A stretch of 64,000 nt of DNA from Crocodylus rhombifer (Eukaryota > Chordata > Crocodylia > Crocodylidae). Position numbers and translations under genes: made by a program. A model generated the notes under the pieces. That model made no database searches, was not told where the DNA came from, and worked only from the letters and a program-made list of their open reading frames with translations. Numbering within the stretch: position 1 is the stretch's first letter; each line of letters starts with the position of its first letter. Of this stretch, positions 35,701 to 47,735 are shown piece after piece. Where the stretch lies: the NCBI GenBank assembly GCA_038503035.1, contig JAVSML010024627.1, forward strand, positions 344,595 to 408,594, in the 5' to 3' direction.

Positions 35701-37371
35701 GTGGTTACTGTTTTAGTTGTTGCTATTTGGCATACTATTAATTAAGATTGAAAAGTATTAAATAATAAAATTCTTTGTCATTATATAAAAACCTAGATTT
35801 TTTTTTTTTGCTGTTATTTATTTAGAGCAAGGTATCAACATGAATTTTGTATTCATGTGCGTGCACGCAGACACACACACACACTACCCCTTTGATTTTT
35901 TTAAGGTAATGCATCCTTCAGATATTAATAATTGCAGCACATCTTTTATTTTTACAGATGCTTTTAAATCCTGCCAAACAAGTGGTCAAGGGTTCTCCAC
36001 AAAAAGAAGTATTCTAGGTTCTGAGCTGGTCCTCAGGAATAGGCAGGGATCAGCATATAAGAAATGGGTTTTTCTAAATATCCTATAAAGCAGAGGATTC
36101 TCTTCTCTCCATAAGACAAACTAAGCTATGTAAGAATTTACAAACCTTCACATTACTGAACTCTGCACTGTTCTCTCTTCAGCTGAGACAGATTTCCAGT
36201 TTAGAGCAATTAGCTAAAGCTAAGCATAAGTTCATAGACTGTGTAGCCTGCAGGGGTGACAAATGCTCCTGTCCTAAGCTCTCCCTGTAGGTCCATAAAT
36301 ACATTTGTGCTCTCAAACTATAGAGAGTAAATAAATTTGGTCTGGAAGAGAAAAGATAAAACACAAAAAGCTGAGCACTACTATTTGCAAAAGGCTGCCT
36401 TTTCAGAGTAGAACTATGCCTTAAAAATACTAAATATATTTTTATTCACACAAAAAACGTGGCAAAATTGATCTGAAATATTACATACTGCATCCAAAAT
36501 GTATAGTTACCAAGTAGCGATCACGATAATAACACTGCATGTTAAATAAAATGTGATTAGTTATTTTCCGTTCTTCTTTTTTCATGATCATTATCTGTAG
36601 GTGACAGCATGCTATGTACAGCCAAAGAGAATGATACCTGTTACAGTAAATTCACTCACAAATCGAATGCGTCATTTTAGACGTGACAACAATATGATAG
36701 ATATGATTTTAGTAATTTATAATATTAAAATATTATGCTCATTTTCCAAATTCCAAATTTAGAAATGTACACCTTCACAAGTAGGTGCTTTACAATATAA
36801 GAAAATTAGCTTGCATGTCAAATAATGATTTTTCAGATGCTTATATCTTGGTAAAAATCAAAGTTAGAAATTTGCTGTTTGGAATTCTAGCAATGAATCT
36901 TATTCCCCAAACTATATAGGGTAGAGACAGATAAAATTGAGTGTGATGCTTTAATATATTTTAAGATTAAAACAAACAAAGAAGCAAAACCTAGCATTCT
37001 GCCCTTGATTCTGCTAAAGGCATCACATCCTGAAATGGATGTGAGCAACATCTCATTTTTCCAAAAAAGAGTAAATAAAAAATCCCCTAAATTTCATACC
37101 TACTAAATAATTGAGTACCTAGTCAGCAATTGAGTTCTGTGGTTTTGATTATCCAAAAAAGGTCTGTTTTCAATGGCATATTAAGTGCAATTCTGACAAT
37201 CTCTCAATACAGCACCTGCTCATTTTAGTTGTCATTGGCAGCTTCTGCTCAATTAATATGATGCAAAAAAAATCATGCTTTATGCCCATCTTGAGGTTGG
37301 CCTAATTAACTGAGATTTTAATGACTGAGCAACACATAACCCAAAGAGGAATGGCTTTGATATCAAGCATG

Positions 37372-37859
37372 TGGGTGCATCTACATGAGACATTTAGTTC
37401 AGCATAGATTAATTAGCTCCACTTCAGCAGAGACTAATTAGCTCTGTCACTAACACCACATGTCTACATGTGCGCACCTATTAGGCTGGAGTAAACCAAA
37501 GAAATACAAGAAAATATAAGTGCTACCTTGCTGGTCTCTTATTCCACATGTGCAGACCCCACACTCTAGAGCACGTGTAGACACTGCCCTGGCTGCCTGG
37601 GGCATATGGGTGCTTCAATGAGGGGTCCTGTCTACCAGGTAGCCAGACACTGGAGCACCCCTATGTCCCAGCTAGCCCCTTAGCAGCACGCTGAGCTGGG
37701 GGATGAGATCAGCCCTGGTCTGGCAGGTTGGCTTCCCAGAGCCCCCTGGCAGCCAGAGCTGCTTGTACCCAGTTCAGTGTGCTGTGTTCTTGGGCACACA
37801 TAAAGACATGGTGCCTGGGAGCAATAAGCTCTAGCACGATGCCCATGTAGTTGCACCCT
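37372..37859. mobile_element. hAT-like non-autonomous element, copy 1
   Basis: Terminal inverted repeats are GGGTGCATCTACATGAGACAT on the left (first G at 37373) and the complement of GGGTGCAACTACATGGGCAT on the right. It shares internal text with 45009-45437, including CTATTAGGCTGGAGTA, ACACTG(C/T)CCTGGCTG and AGCAATAAGCTC. A clean 8-bp duplication was not found. No coding sequence is present. Confidence 0.65.
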
Positions 37860-38089
37860 GTATCTTCAAATTCAAAAGTATAAACTTTATTTTACTTTCC
37901 CTGATATGTGTATTGACTTCAGCACAGTTATTCTGTAGCTTTATAAAATCAGAATCAGATATGAATGTAGTCTCAGATTATACATATGCCTCAAAAGAAA
38001 AAAGAGCATATATGCCCTGAACTGTGTCCTCTCCTTCTTTGGTTAGGTAAATCGAGTCTTGGATTGAATTCTAGGAATGTATATATCAT

Positions 38090-39002
38090 TGTAGCAGGTC
38101 ACTGTTGGTACGTGCCACTTTAAGGGCTAGGCCAGGGTCTGGCAAGTGTCTGATGAGGACGGCCATTTAATGCTCATCTCTCTGTGCTGAAAGGGACCGG
38201 TTTGAGACTAACTAGCAGGGGAAAAACATCTCCCTGCTGAGCTCCTTGGGCCGGGAATAACTTGGAGGTATATGGGCTGAGGCTATGGGGATAGAGGAGG
38301 CCCCAGGTACTGGGCATAACCTAAAACTGCACACTGCTGGGGTAGAGAGGCATGGTGGGACTTCCAGTGGTGTGACAGTCCCAGGAAATGCCACAACCAT
38401 GAACCTCCCTGGTGAAAGTGGGTAGGGGGTGCCTAATAACCTCCAGCCCCCACACAGTTCTGGCTGGGGAAAGCCCAGCCCTGTAAGATCTTAGAGAGGT
38501 CTGAGGCTCACTTGATCCAGTGGAGTTGTGAGGGAAAGAAAGCAAGTTGCTCAGATCTGACTGGATGGACCGTCAACTGGTCAATGCTGTAGCCAGGATC
38601 CAAGGGGGGGGGGCGTCAAAAGGCCAGGGGCCTACTGTGAGGGATGCCTAGAGCAAGAGGCTCAGGATTCAGACTGGCTTGAGAGTGGGGCCAGGGCCTA
38701 AGGGGGAGCCAAAAGTCCCAGAGAGGGGACCACAACTTGAGAGGGAGAAGGTTTACAGGTGAGCATATGACCATAGATGCCTGGAATGCTATTTGCAAGA
38801 TATGGGCCCCAATGTAGGGGAAGGTTCAGACTTGAGGATATCACCCCTCATCATCGGGGTCTTAAGTGGGTATCCTCCTGCTTCAGTAACATCTTAATCA
38901 TTTTTCCATCAAGACATGGCAGGATAGAGAGGTGGGTGCTTAGCCCAAAAACAGGTGGGAGGGCTGACATCTAACTGGCGCCAGGAAGGCCCCCCTGTTA
39001 CA
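38090..39002 (+). mobile_element. solo LTR, 913 bp, perfect 5-bp TSD
   Basis: The element runs from TGTAGCAGG to CCTGTTACA, with short inverted ends as LTRs have. It is flanked by ATCAT at 38085-38089 and 39003-39007. A CTTTAAGGG box lies about 28 bp in, and CATGGCAGG lies near the 3' end. It aligns with the minus-strand copy at 28978-30016. No internal region is attached, so it is a solo LTR. Confidence 0.88.
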
Positions 39003-39007
39003 ATCAT

Positions 39008-39650
39008 ATATTCCTAGTGTCTTATCCTGTAAACCCCGGCACTGGCAACATAACTATGGGCAAGTAATTGGGGCACTAGAATGGAGCTGTGGTGGAGGCA
39101 CCTCCTCTCCCTATCCACTCCTCTCTCTCTCTTGTCTCACTTTCTTACTCTACACATTTCCTGCAGCAGCTCTGGCAGTGGGCTGAGGCACATAAATTAA
39201 GTGTTAGTGTTAGAGTTGGGAAAAAACTCAGTAGTGCTGTGGAGATTTTATCCAGGCATCAGGTTAGTAATTGCATTCACACATGACACAAGACCAGCCC
39301 CTGCAGGTTCATGACCATATGCTACAGTTGGTCCTTGCTCAACTTAATTGATTTCCACTGGGTCTACAGGTTAGTGTAATAGGGCATGCAGCTTTGGAGC
39401 AGTGCTTTCCCATAATCAGCTCATCTATTGGAGGTACAATTTTTGATCACATGAAAGTCAGGCCTCATGGTGTCCATCTAGAGGTAGGAGGACTATCCAC
39501 CCAGGTATCAGCACATGAAGGAGTAGGCCATGGGATGGAGGAAGATCTGTAGAAAGTCACAAGATCACCAAATAGCAAATAAAATGCTGCCAAATATAAG
39601 GTCCAATGTCAAAATAAAACACCTAGGAAGTAGGAGAGTATCAGGCCTAT
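39008..39650. other. unannotated non-coding DNA
   Basis: Nothing recognisable between the solo LTR and the CR1 nest. Confidence 0.5.
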
Positions 39651-42004
39651 GAAATCATAGAATCATAGAAAGTTAGGGTTGGAAGAGACCTCAGGAGGTT
39701 GTTTAGTTTACCCCCTGGTCAAAGTAGGACCATCCCCAACTAGATCATCCTAGCAAAAGTGCTGTCTAGCCAAGTTTTGAAAACCTCTAAGGATGGAGCT
39801 TTCACCACCTCTCTGGGTAACCTGTTCCAGTGTTTCACTACCACCCTAGGGAGAAAATTCTTCCTGATATCTAACCTAAACTTCTTTTGCTGCAACTTGA
39901 GACCACTTCTCCTTGTTCTGTTATCTGTCAACACTAAGAAAAATCTAGCTCCATCCTCTTTCAACCCCCCCTTCAGGTTGTTAAAGGCTACTATTAAGTC
40001 CCCTCTCCATGTCCTCTTCTCCAGACTAAATAAACCCAGTTATCTCTATTGTTCCTCATAAGTCATATCCCCTAGACCCATCACCATTTTTGTTGCCCCC
40101 CAGGACATTTCTGAGCCCCACTGGACTCTATCCAATTTGTCCACATCCTTTTTGTAGTGGGGGGCTGAAACTGAACACAGTACTCCAGATGTGGAGAATA
40201 ATCACTTCCCTTCACCTGCTGGCAACACACTTACCTATGCAGCCCATTATGCCATTAGCCTTTGTAACAAGAATACACTGCTGCTCATATTCAGCTATTG
40301 TCCACTATAACTCCCAGGTCCTTTTCTACAGAGCTGCTGCCCAGCTAGTCAGCCTGTAGTGGTGGATGGGATTGTTCTGTCCTAAGTGCAGGACTTTGCA
40401 CTTGTCCTTGTTGAACCTCATGATATTTCTTTCGGCCCAATCTTCCAATTTGCCTCAATCACTCTGAATCCTGGCCCTACTCTCCAGTGTATCTACTACT
40501 CACTCCAGCATGTTGTCATCTGCAAACTTCCTGAGGGTGCACTCTATGCCATCTTCCAGGTCGTTGATGAAGACATTGAATAAAGCTGGTGCCAGGACTG
40601 ACCCCTGGGACACTCCAATTGATACCAGCTGCCAACTAGACATTGAGCCATAGATTACTACCCTTTGAGGCTGGCAATCCAGCCAAGTTTTTATCCACCT
40701 TACATTCCATTCATTCAGCCCATACTTCTTTAGTATGCCTGCAAAAATGCTGTGGTAGACTGTATCAAAAGCCTTGCTAAAATCCAGGTACATCACATCC
40801 ACTGGTCTCCCCACCTCCACAGAGTCAGTCATCTTATCATAGAAGACAATCAGGTTGGTCCAGCATGACTTGCCCATGGTGAATCCATGCTGACTGTTCC
40901 TAATCATGTGTTTCTCCTCAAAACATTTAAAAATGGATTCCTTGAGGAACTGCTCCATGATTTTTTTTTCCAGGGACTGAGGTGAGGCTAAATGGTCTGT
41001 AGTTCCCTGTATCCTCCTCTTTCCATTTCTTAAATATGGGCACTATGTTTTCCCTTTTCCAATCAACCAGGACCCCTCCTGATCACCATGAGTTTTCAAA
41101 GATGATGGCCTATAGCTCTGCAATTGCATCAGCCAGCTTCCTCAGCACCCTCTGCTATTTCCCATCCAGCCCTATTGGTAGTCCCTAACTTGTCCTTTCA
41201 CCATTGAGGGCTTCTCACCTCCTCTCCAGACTGTGCTGCCTGGTACAATAGTTTGGGAGCTGGTCTTGCCTGTGAAGACTTTGAGCACTTCAGCCTTTTA
41301 TGCATCCTCTGTCAAAGTTTTCCTCCCCCATTCAGTAAGGGACCTACACTTTCCCTGATCCACCTCTTGCTACTGACGTACTTGTAGAAACACTTCTTGT
41401 CACCTTTCACGCTAGCTGTAACTCCAATTGTGCTTTGGCTTTCCTGACTTCATTCCTACATGCCTGAGCAATGCTCTTATATTTTTCCCTAGTTATTTGT
41501 CCAAGCTTCCACTTCTTATAAGCTTCCTTTTTGTGATTTAGTTTACTGAAGGAGTTCCCTACTAAGCCAGGCTTTTTTTGTGCCGTACTTGCTTTTCTTC
41601 CTGCACATCAAGATGGTTTGTTCCTAAACTATCACTAAAGTTTCTTTGAAGGACAGCCAGCTCTCCTTGACTCCTCTCCCTGTCACACTGGCTTCCCAGG
41701 GGATCCTGCCCAGTTTCCTGAGTGAGTCAAAGTTAACTTTTCTGAAATCTAGGGTTCTTACTTTGTTGCTCTCCATCCTTCTTTTCCACAGGATCCTGAA
41801 GTCTATCATGTCATGATCACTTCTGTCAAAGTTGCCATCCACAACTATATTCCCCACCATTTCTTTCCTCTTCGTGAGCAGCAGGTCAAGAAGAGCATGG
41901 TCCCTAGCTGGCTATTCCAGCACTTGCACAAGGAAGTTGTCCCCAGTACTCCCCAAAACCCTCCTGGATTTCCTGTGCACTGCTGTATGGTCTTTGCAGG
42001 GATT
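39651..42004 (-). mobile_element. CR1 LINE on minus strand, 3' part (outer element of nest)
   Basis: On the minus strand this runs from the middle of the endonuclease to the 3' end, which finishes with tandem ATTCTATG-type repeats at 39651-39671. It is interrupted at its left part (in element coordinates) by a plus-strand CR1 inserted at about 42005. The 5' remainder continues at 43822-44093. The 3' UTR words belong to a different, apparently older subfamily than the 15520 copy. Confidence 0.92.
39737..42000 (-). pseudogene. CR1 ORF2 remnant (outer element)
   Basis: On the minus strand the order is: end of endonuclease with CKDHTAVHRKSRRVL, NFLVQVLE, DHALLDLLL and the intact catalytic RSDHDMIDF (in the frame ending near 41624). 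The reverse transcriptase lies at 40500-40958, with QHGFTMGKSC, LDFSKAFDTV, GVSQGSVLAPALFN and the intact catalytic FADD. A stop follows five codons after that box. The C-terminal frame at 39740-39964 reads FRLDIRKNFL and LPREVVKAPSLEVFK. Several stops and frame changes separate these pieces, so no full protein is made. Confidence 0.88.
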
Positions 42005-42005
42005 A

Positions 42006-43733
42006 GCGACTGGGATCAAAGATAACAAGAAGTCCTTTTTTAAATACATATGGGGTAAAAAGAAGGTACTGGGTAACATGGGGCCTCTGCAGGACATGTT
42101 TGGGAATCTGGTGGTTGCACCAGATGACAAAGCTAACCTCTTTAACAAATTCTTTGCCTCCATTTTTCTGAGCAGGAACCAGGACATTGCCCCCACCAGG
42201 ATCCTGGACAGACTCAGGGGAGGTGCAGCCAGGCCCAGGGTCAGTGAGGACCTAGTCAGGGAACTTCTGGTGGGACAAGACATGTTCATATCAGCAGGTC
42301 CTGATGAACTCCACCCCAGAGTGCTGAGGGAATTGGCAGAGGTCATTGTGGAACACCTGGCATGGCTTCACAAGCATTCATGGCGCTCTGCCGTGGTGCC
42401 AGAGGACTGGAAAAGGGCCAATGTGGTCCCCATTTTCAAAAAAGGGAGGAAGGAGGACCCAGGAAACTATAGGCCCATTAGTCTTCACTCAGTCCTGGGA
42501 AAGCTCTTTGAGAAAATGATCCAGGAGCACATTTGCAAGGGACCAGCAGGGGAGATTTTGCTTAGGGGTAATCAACATGGGTTCATTAGAGGCAGGTCCT
42601 GTCAGACCAACCTGGTCGCCTTCTATGACCAGGTCACAAAATCCTTGGATGCAGGTGTTGCAGTGGACGTAGCCTTTCTAGACTTTAGGAAGGCCTTCGA
42701 CACTGTCTCTCACCCCATTCTCATTAAAAAATTAGGCAACTATGGTGTTGACACCTACACAGTCAGATGGGTTGCAAATTGGCTGGAGGGCCACACCCAG
42801 GGAGTGGTGGTGGATGGCTTAGGTTCAACCTGGAGGGTTGTGGGCAGTCGGGTTTGCCAAGGCTCAGTCCTTTGGCCCGCACTGTTCAACATTTTCATCA
42901 GCAACTTGGATGAGGGGGTGAAAAGCACCTTGTTCAAATTTGTGGATGACACTAAGATGTGGGGAGAAGTGGGCATGCTAGAAGAGAGGGACAGGCTACA
43001 ACTACATCTGGACAGGTTACAGGGGAGGGTGGATGAGACTATAATGGGTTTCAATATTGACAAGTGCAAAGTACTGCACCTGGGGAGGAAGAACCAACAG
43101 CATACCTACAGACTGGGGAACTCTGTTGTGTCAGCACAGAGGCAGAAAAGGCTCTTGGAGTCATTATTGATTCCAAGATGAACATGGGCCGCCAAAGTGA
43201 GGACGCGGTCAGGAAGACTAACCGCACCTTGTCATGAATCCACACATGCATCACGAGCAGGTGCAAGGAGGTGATCCTCCCCCTCTATGCAACATTGGTC
43301 AGGCCACAATTGGAGTGCTGTGTCCAGTTTTGGGCACCGCAGTTCAGGAGGGATGTAGACATCATTGAGAGGGTCCAAAGGAGGGCCACTCGTATGATTG
43401 TACGAGGAGAGGCTACGGGACCTGAACCTGTTCAGCCTCCACAAGAGAAGGCTGAGAGAGCCATCTATAGATGGCTGGTGGCCATCTATAAACTTGCCAA
43501 GGGGGACTAGCAGGCAATGGGAGAGTCCCTGTTCCCCCCCGAGCCCTACCGGGAGTAACAAGGAATAACGGCCATAAATTGACTGAGAGTAGGCTCATGC
43601 TATTCATCAGGAGGAACTACTTCACAGTCAGGGTGGCTAGGATCTGGAACCAACTTCCAAGAGAAGTGGTGCAGGCTCCTACCCTGGGGGTGTTTAAGAG
43701 GAGGTTAGATGAACATCTTGCTGGGGTCGTTTG
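42006..43733 (+). pseudogene. CR1 ORF2 remnant (inner element)
   Basis: The open frame from 42006 to 43181 covers the linker and most of the reverse transcriptase. It shows ANVVPIFKKGR, NYRPISL, QHGFIRGRSC, LDFRKAFDTV and the catalytic box as FVDDTKM (GATGAC at 42945-42950). The usual QGSVLGP reads QGSVLWP. A frame change near 43145 ends this frame. The C-terminal part continues as MILPLYATLVRPQLECC (from 43271), with a further break near 43425 and a stop at 43508-43510. RNYFTVRVARIWNQL to the end follows. The open frame's upstream extension to 41832 belongs to the outer, opposite-strand element and is artificial. Confidence 0.88.
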
Positions 43734-43748
43734 ACCCCAGTATTCTTT

Positions 43749-43762
43749 CCTGCCATGGCAGG
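43749..43762 (+). other. CR1 3' UTR palindrome
   Basis: CCTGCCATGGCAGG is a perfect 14-bp palindrome in the same position as the CCTGCCC-TTT-GGGCAGG hairpin of the other subfamily. Confidence 0.7.
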
Positions 43763-43821
43763 GGGTCAAACGTGATGATCTGCTCAGGTCCCTTCTGACC
43801 CTACTAACTAGTAAACTATGA

Positions 43822-44093
43822 AATTATGTCATGGTGATTGAAGTCCCCCATGATAACCAGGGTCTTTGATCAGGAAACTTCTGCTAGCTGTTTGAAGAAA
43901 GCTTCATCCACCACTCCTTACTGGTCTGGCTGTCTATAGTAGACCCCCACCACAACATCACCCTTGTTGCTTTCCCTTCTGACTGTAACCCAGAGACTCT
44001 CAACAGCCTATCTCCAGCTTCCTACTGGAACTCTGAGCAATCATATGGCTCTTTTAGTGCAACTCCTCCTCCTCCTCTTCTCCAGCTCTGTTT
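43822..44093 (-). mobile_element. CR1 LINE on minus strand, 5' part (outer element of nest)
   Basis: On the minus strand it reads RGGGGVALKEPYDCSE, then GDVVVGVYYRQPDQ, GVVDEAFFKQLAEVS and KTLVIMGDFNHHD. It stops exactly where the segment at 39651-42004 takes up with CKDHTAV. Two in-frame stops interrupt it. The outer element's own 5' truncation lies near 44093. Confidence 0.88.
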
Positions 44094-45008
44094 AAATGTT
44101 CTGAATATAACTTATTTTACTTAAGTCTTTGTTTCCTTTCATATAATTTATCTTCAATGGCTTGAAGTGTAACTGTCCTGCACATTTGTGCATATTTCTC
44201 TACTATATTCATGGAAGAAATGCTGCTATATTGGTGTATGTCGAAACTTATTTTACACAAACTAGAGTCAATGTAAGTGCTTGTGTCAGAGAGAAAAACG
44301 GTTTGCACTTTTGATGACTCTGGTAGGAACATGCTGTTACCCTGACTTTATCCATTGGTGTTACTGTCTGATAGGGAAAAGCCTCAGATAAAATTCACTC
44401 TTGAGCTGCACGTGTTCTGACATCAAAACTTTTCTTAATGAGCTTTGGGTGTATCTAACAAAATTAATCTTGTTTTATTAGAAGATGCAAGTCAGTGTAA
44501 CAGTCATCTTTTTTTCCTGATGCTTTTCAGGTACTTTAGGAACCTGAGAGTCGACTACTGCCAAGCAAAGATGCATATACCATATTTAATCAAATACAAT
44601 ACACATTTTTTTCTCAGAAAACAACTGCAGGAGATTGCAGTGTTCATTATATATAAGAAATCCAGCAAGAGCAGTTTCTGCTAGTTAAGGCAAAATTGAA
44701 AGTAAAATTTGTACAGGACCTAGAGCAGAAAAGTGAGCAGGCAATTATTCCTAGCTGATGCTACCCAAGTTATTTATTACAAGGAAAAAAATATTCCTTC
44801 ATTCTGCCTCTGTGAAACAAGGTGTGTGATATATTCCATGGTGTGTTGTATGGTAACATAAATAGGATAGTAAAGTCTCAGAGGATGGGGAAAGAAAGGC
44901 CTCAGAGGACGACCCTGTGTAGAAGAGGCTTTGAATTGTTATGCTCACTCAACACCTAAACACATTTTCTTGGCAAAGCTTTCCCCAGTGTAAGGAAAAC
45001 CTAACCTG
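44094..45008. other. unannotated non-coding DNA
   Basis: Nothing recognisable; open frames are short. Confidence 0.5.
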
Positions 45009-45437
45009 GGGTGCATCTACACAAGACGTTTATTGAACAGACTAATTAGCTGCACAGTAAATGTGTGTCAACCCATGCACCCCTATTAGGCTGGAGTACA
45101 CTTGCAGTGTTCCTAAACTCTGCAACAGGGTGGTACTTGTACATACAAATTTCATCGTGCTGTGAGGCTTTTTACTCTGCATCAGTACATGTGCAGACAC
45201 TGTCCTGGCTGGCTGGGGCATGAGGGTGCTTCACAGTGTGGGGGCTGCCTGCTGGCTAGCTCTGCTCTGCAGCATGTTGAGCTGGGAGGGGAGCAGCACC
45301 AGGCTGGTAGGCTGACCCCCCAGGCTGCCTGCTCATCCCTTGCTCACAGAAAGATGTGGTGCTCAGGAGCAATAAGCTCCAGAGTTTATTTATGGGCATT
45401 AATTGCACATGTAGGTGTGCTCCTGTTGGCAGGTGCA
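45009..45437. mobile_element. hAT-like non-autonomous element, copy 2
   Basis: It begins GGGGTGCATCTACACAAGAC and ends near 45423-45437 with the complementary ACATGTAGGTGTGCTCC. It is homologous to 37372-37859 along its length (CTGGCTGGCTGGGGCAT, GTTGAGCTGGG, GGAGCAATAAGCTC). No target duplication is visible and there is no coding sequence. Confidence 0.62.
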
Positions 45438-47496
45438 TAGCTACTGTAAAACACAGATCTGGATATAGATGTCCAAAAAAGAAGCTAGGATTGCTGGATA
45501 CAAGTTTGCTGATTGTAGGAGACCTTGGCAGACAAGACTCACCTGACTAGTCATCCTGAGGTTACTACCTTTTATCAAGAACAATATGCAATCATAATTA
45601 AGTTCTTGACTATATTGTATTAATTTCCAAAACATAAGTGCTCTCAGTATGCAACCAGAATTTCTCATCCTGCCTGAAAATGGACTTATTCTGTAACATA
45701 AAACCATGATATAAAAATAAAAATATAATCCATTAATCTTCATTATATTCTACCTTACTGTTCATACATTCACTTCTCAGACCACATCTTTCAGTTAAGC
45801 AGAGTCAAAAACACTTTCTTATGAGTTATAAAGAATAATTCATATTTATTAATGATGATCAACTCTTGAATAGAAACATAGGGCCTGTTCATGCTCTGCT
45901 GACATAATTATTACTTTCAGGTAACACTACTTCAATATAACAATGTTGTAAGAATTGTAATAATTATGGAAGAATCATGCCCAAAGGTATGATTCTAGTT
46001 GACATTTAAGAAGGTTCATCATTTCTCCTCTTCTACTTGGAGATAAGGACTCTGTTCCTAAACTTGCAATGCTTGGATCACAGTTAACAACTCTGGCTCT
46101 GACATGTATAAATCTGGAATTTACTGACTGGTTAGTTAAATCCTCCCGAAGGCATTCTCTAAGAGTTGATAAGCATCATCTGTTCCCTTGATTTCAGTGT
46201 TACATGTACTGAGCACCTTTCAAGTTTAAGTGCGAATAGAGAAGATTCACCCAAGCTAGGCTCTGTGTAGTAGGATAAATTAAAAACTTATAGTAACTCA
46301 ATGACAGTTCCTACACCGAAGAGCTTATAGTTTAATAGGCAAGACATAGCAAGTGGATGAAGCATCACTAGTAGACAAGTAGAAACTAAAGCAAGGTGAT
46401 GTAACAAAACATAATTGCATGTGTTATCATACATATCTGTATATTTAGCACCTAACCTGATATTGTAATAAATGGCAATTTTCTGTTTGATAAATTCATT
46501 ATAACAGAAGTGTGTTTTCAAGTGGAACTTGAAGAAGGATAAAATAGTTGCGCCTTATAACTAAGTGCACCACTCTTACTTTACTGAAGGCTATTTGCAA
46601 GGTACACTGTCCAACTGAGGCCAGCGAGTAATGGAATCCATCCAAATTGCATGCAAGCTTTTAACTAGTTTGCAAGCAGGAAATAGGATTCAGCACACCA
46701 GCTCATGCACAAATTAACAACAACTGCACAGCAAGGGTATAGGACTCATTTGGATTTTTAAGGTTTTGTGTCTGTTTGTTTAATAAAGTGATTTACTAGA
46801 GAACTATTGTGGACCACTAAGATAGCCTTACCAGGTTGCATGCAGCCATTAGGCCATATGTTGAATACCCCAGCTTTTTCAATTTTTACTTGACTTTTTA
46901 CCAAAAAACATGATTTTTGTGGGTGAAAGGAATGAATAAATCCAACTTTCTTGTCAGATGGAAGGAGTCGATAATTTGGCAATGAGATAAAGCAGATGTT
47001 TTTAGCTTTGGAAGATGTAAGTTAGAAGCATATCACAAAGAAAATTTGTGTTACTGTTTGGTTGGAACTATTACTATTTGTTTTATCAGAATTAGGGTTT
47101 GGGCTTAATTGAGATAAATCATATTTTCCCCTGAAAATAAAGTTCCCTGACTCTGTAGCTGCTCAGTGAAATTGATGTTCTTGTCAATTTCACAGTGCTA
47201 ATAGCAGTGATGAAATTTACAAGCATGTCAATTTCAGTAAGCAGCTGTGGGCACCACAGGAAACACAGTCTTTGGGACCTGGTCCCAGAATATCCTGGCT
47301 CCAAATTGTAGATCTATAGGTTGGACTCTAGAAGTATATAGGGCCCTTGCTCAATCTGGGACTCTCCTGGCTTTTAGGCCACTTGATGCTGAGCTGAAGC
47401 CAAGCTCTGGTTCAAACCTGGACTCCTAGGGCTTTCAGGTCTTTCCCACTCCACAGTAAATAGTTTGGAAGCTCTGGCATGCCCCAGGGCCGTGTA
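45438..47496. other. unannotated AT-rich DNA
   Basis: No gene or repeat recognised in about 2 kb. Confidence 0.5.
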
Positions 47497-47735
47497 TCAT
47501 AGGTTCATAGTACCATATGAAAGTAGGACCTCATGAGGTCATCTAGTCCGGTCTCCCGATCAAGGCAGGAACTTCTCTGACTAAACTGTCCCAGTCACAT
47601 GTCTCTCTCGAAAACTTCCAACTATCGAGATTCTACAACACTCATAGTTAAAATATCTTTCTGATCTCCAACCTAAATTGCTTCTGCTGCAGCTTGAAGC
47701 TGTTGGTCCTAGTCCTATCCCCTACAGCAACAGGG
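47497..47735 (-). mobile_element. CR1 LINE on minus strand, 3' end (interrupted copy)
   Basis: This is a 3' UTR and C-terminal ORF2 remnant, read on the minus strand. The 3' end carries diverged ATTCTATG-like words (ATCATAGGTTCATAG). The copy is broken at about 47735 by an unrelated 610-bp segment and resumes at 48346. Confidence 0.82.

Larger units (their letters stand above)
30022..37371. other. long AT-rich stretch, few features
   Basis: Apart from the CR1 tail (31172-31300), the assembly gap (32717-32726) and a short AC run near 35870, I see no gene or assignable repeat in 7 kb. Open frames are below about 95 codons with no recognisable content. Confidence 0.5.
42005..43821 (+). mobile_element. 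CR1 LINE inserted inside the minus-strand CR1
   Basis: It starts at the ORF2 linker (IKDNKKSFFKYIW) and ends at the 3' UTR, with a perfect CCTGCCATGGCAGG palindrome (43749-43762) and the end AACTATGAAATTATG. Immediately after it the minus-strand CR1 resumes, so this insertion is younger than its host. A target duplication is not obvious, which is common for CR1. Confidence 0.9.

Noticed and set aside
41832..42005. N-terminal extension of the 449-codon CR1 frame
   Set aside because: These codons are antisense of the outer minus-strand CR1 endonuclease; true inner CR1 coding starts near 42006.
39651..43821. Single CR1 with an inverted 5' part (twin priming)
   Set aside because: Both orientations carry their own 3' end, and the outer copy resumes after the inner one, so two separate insertions explain it better.
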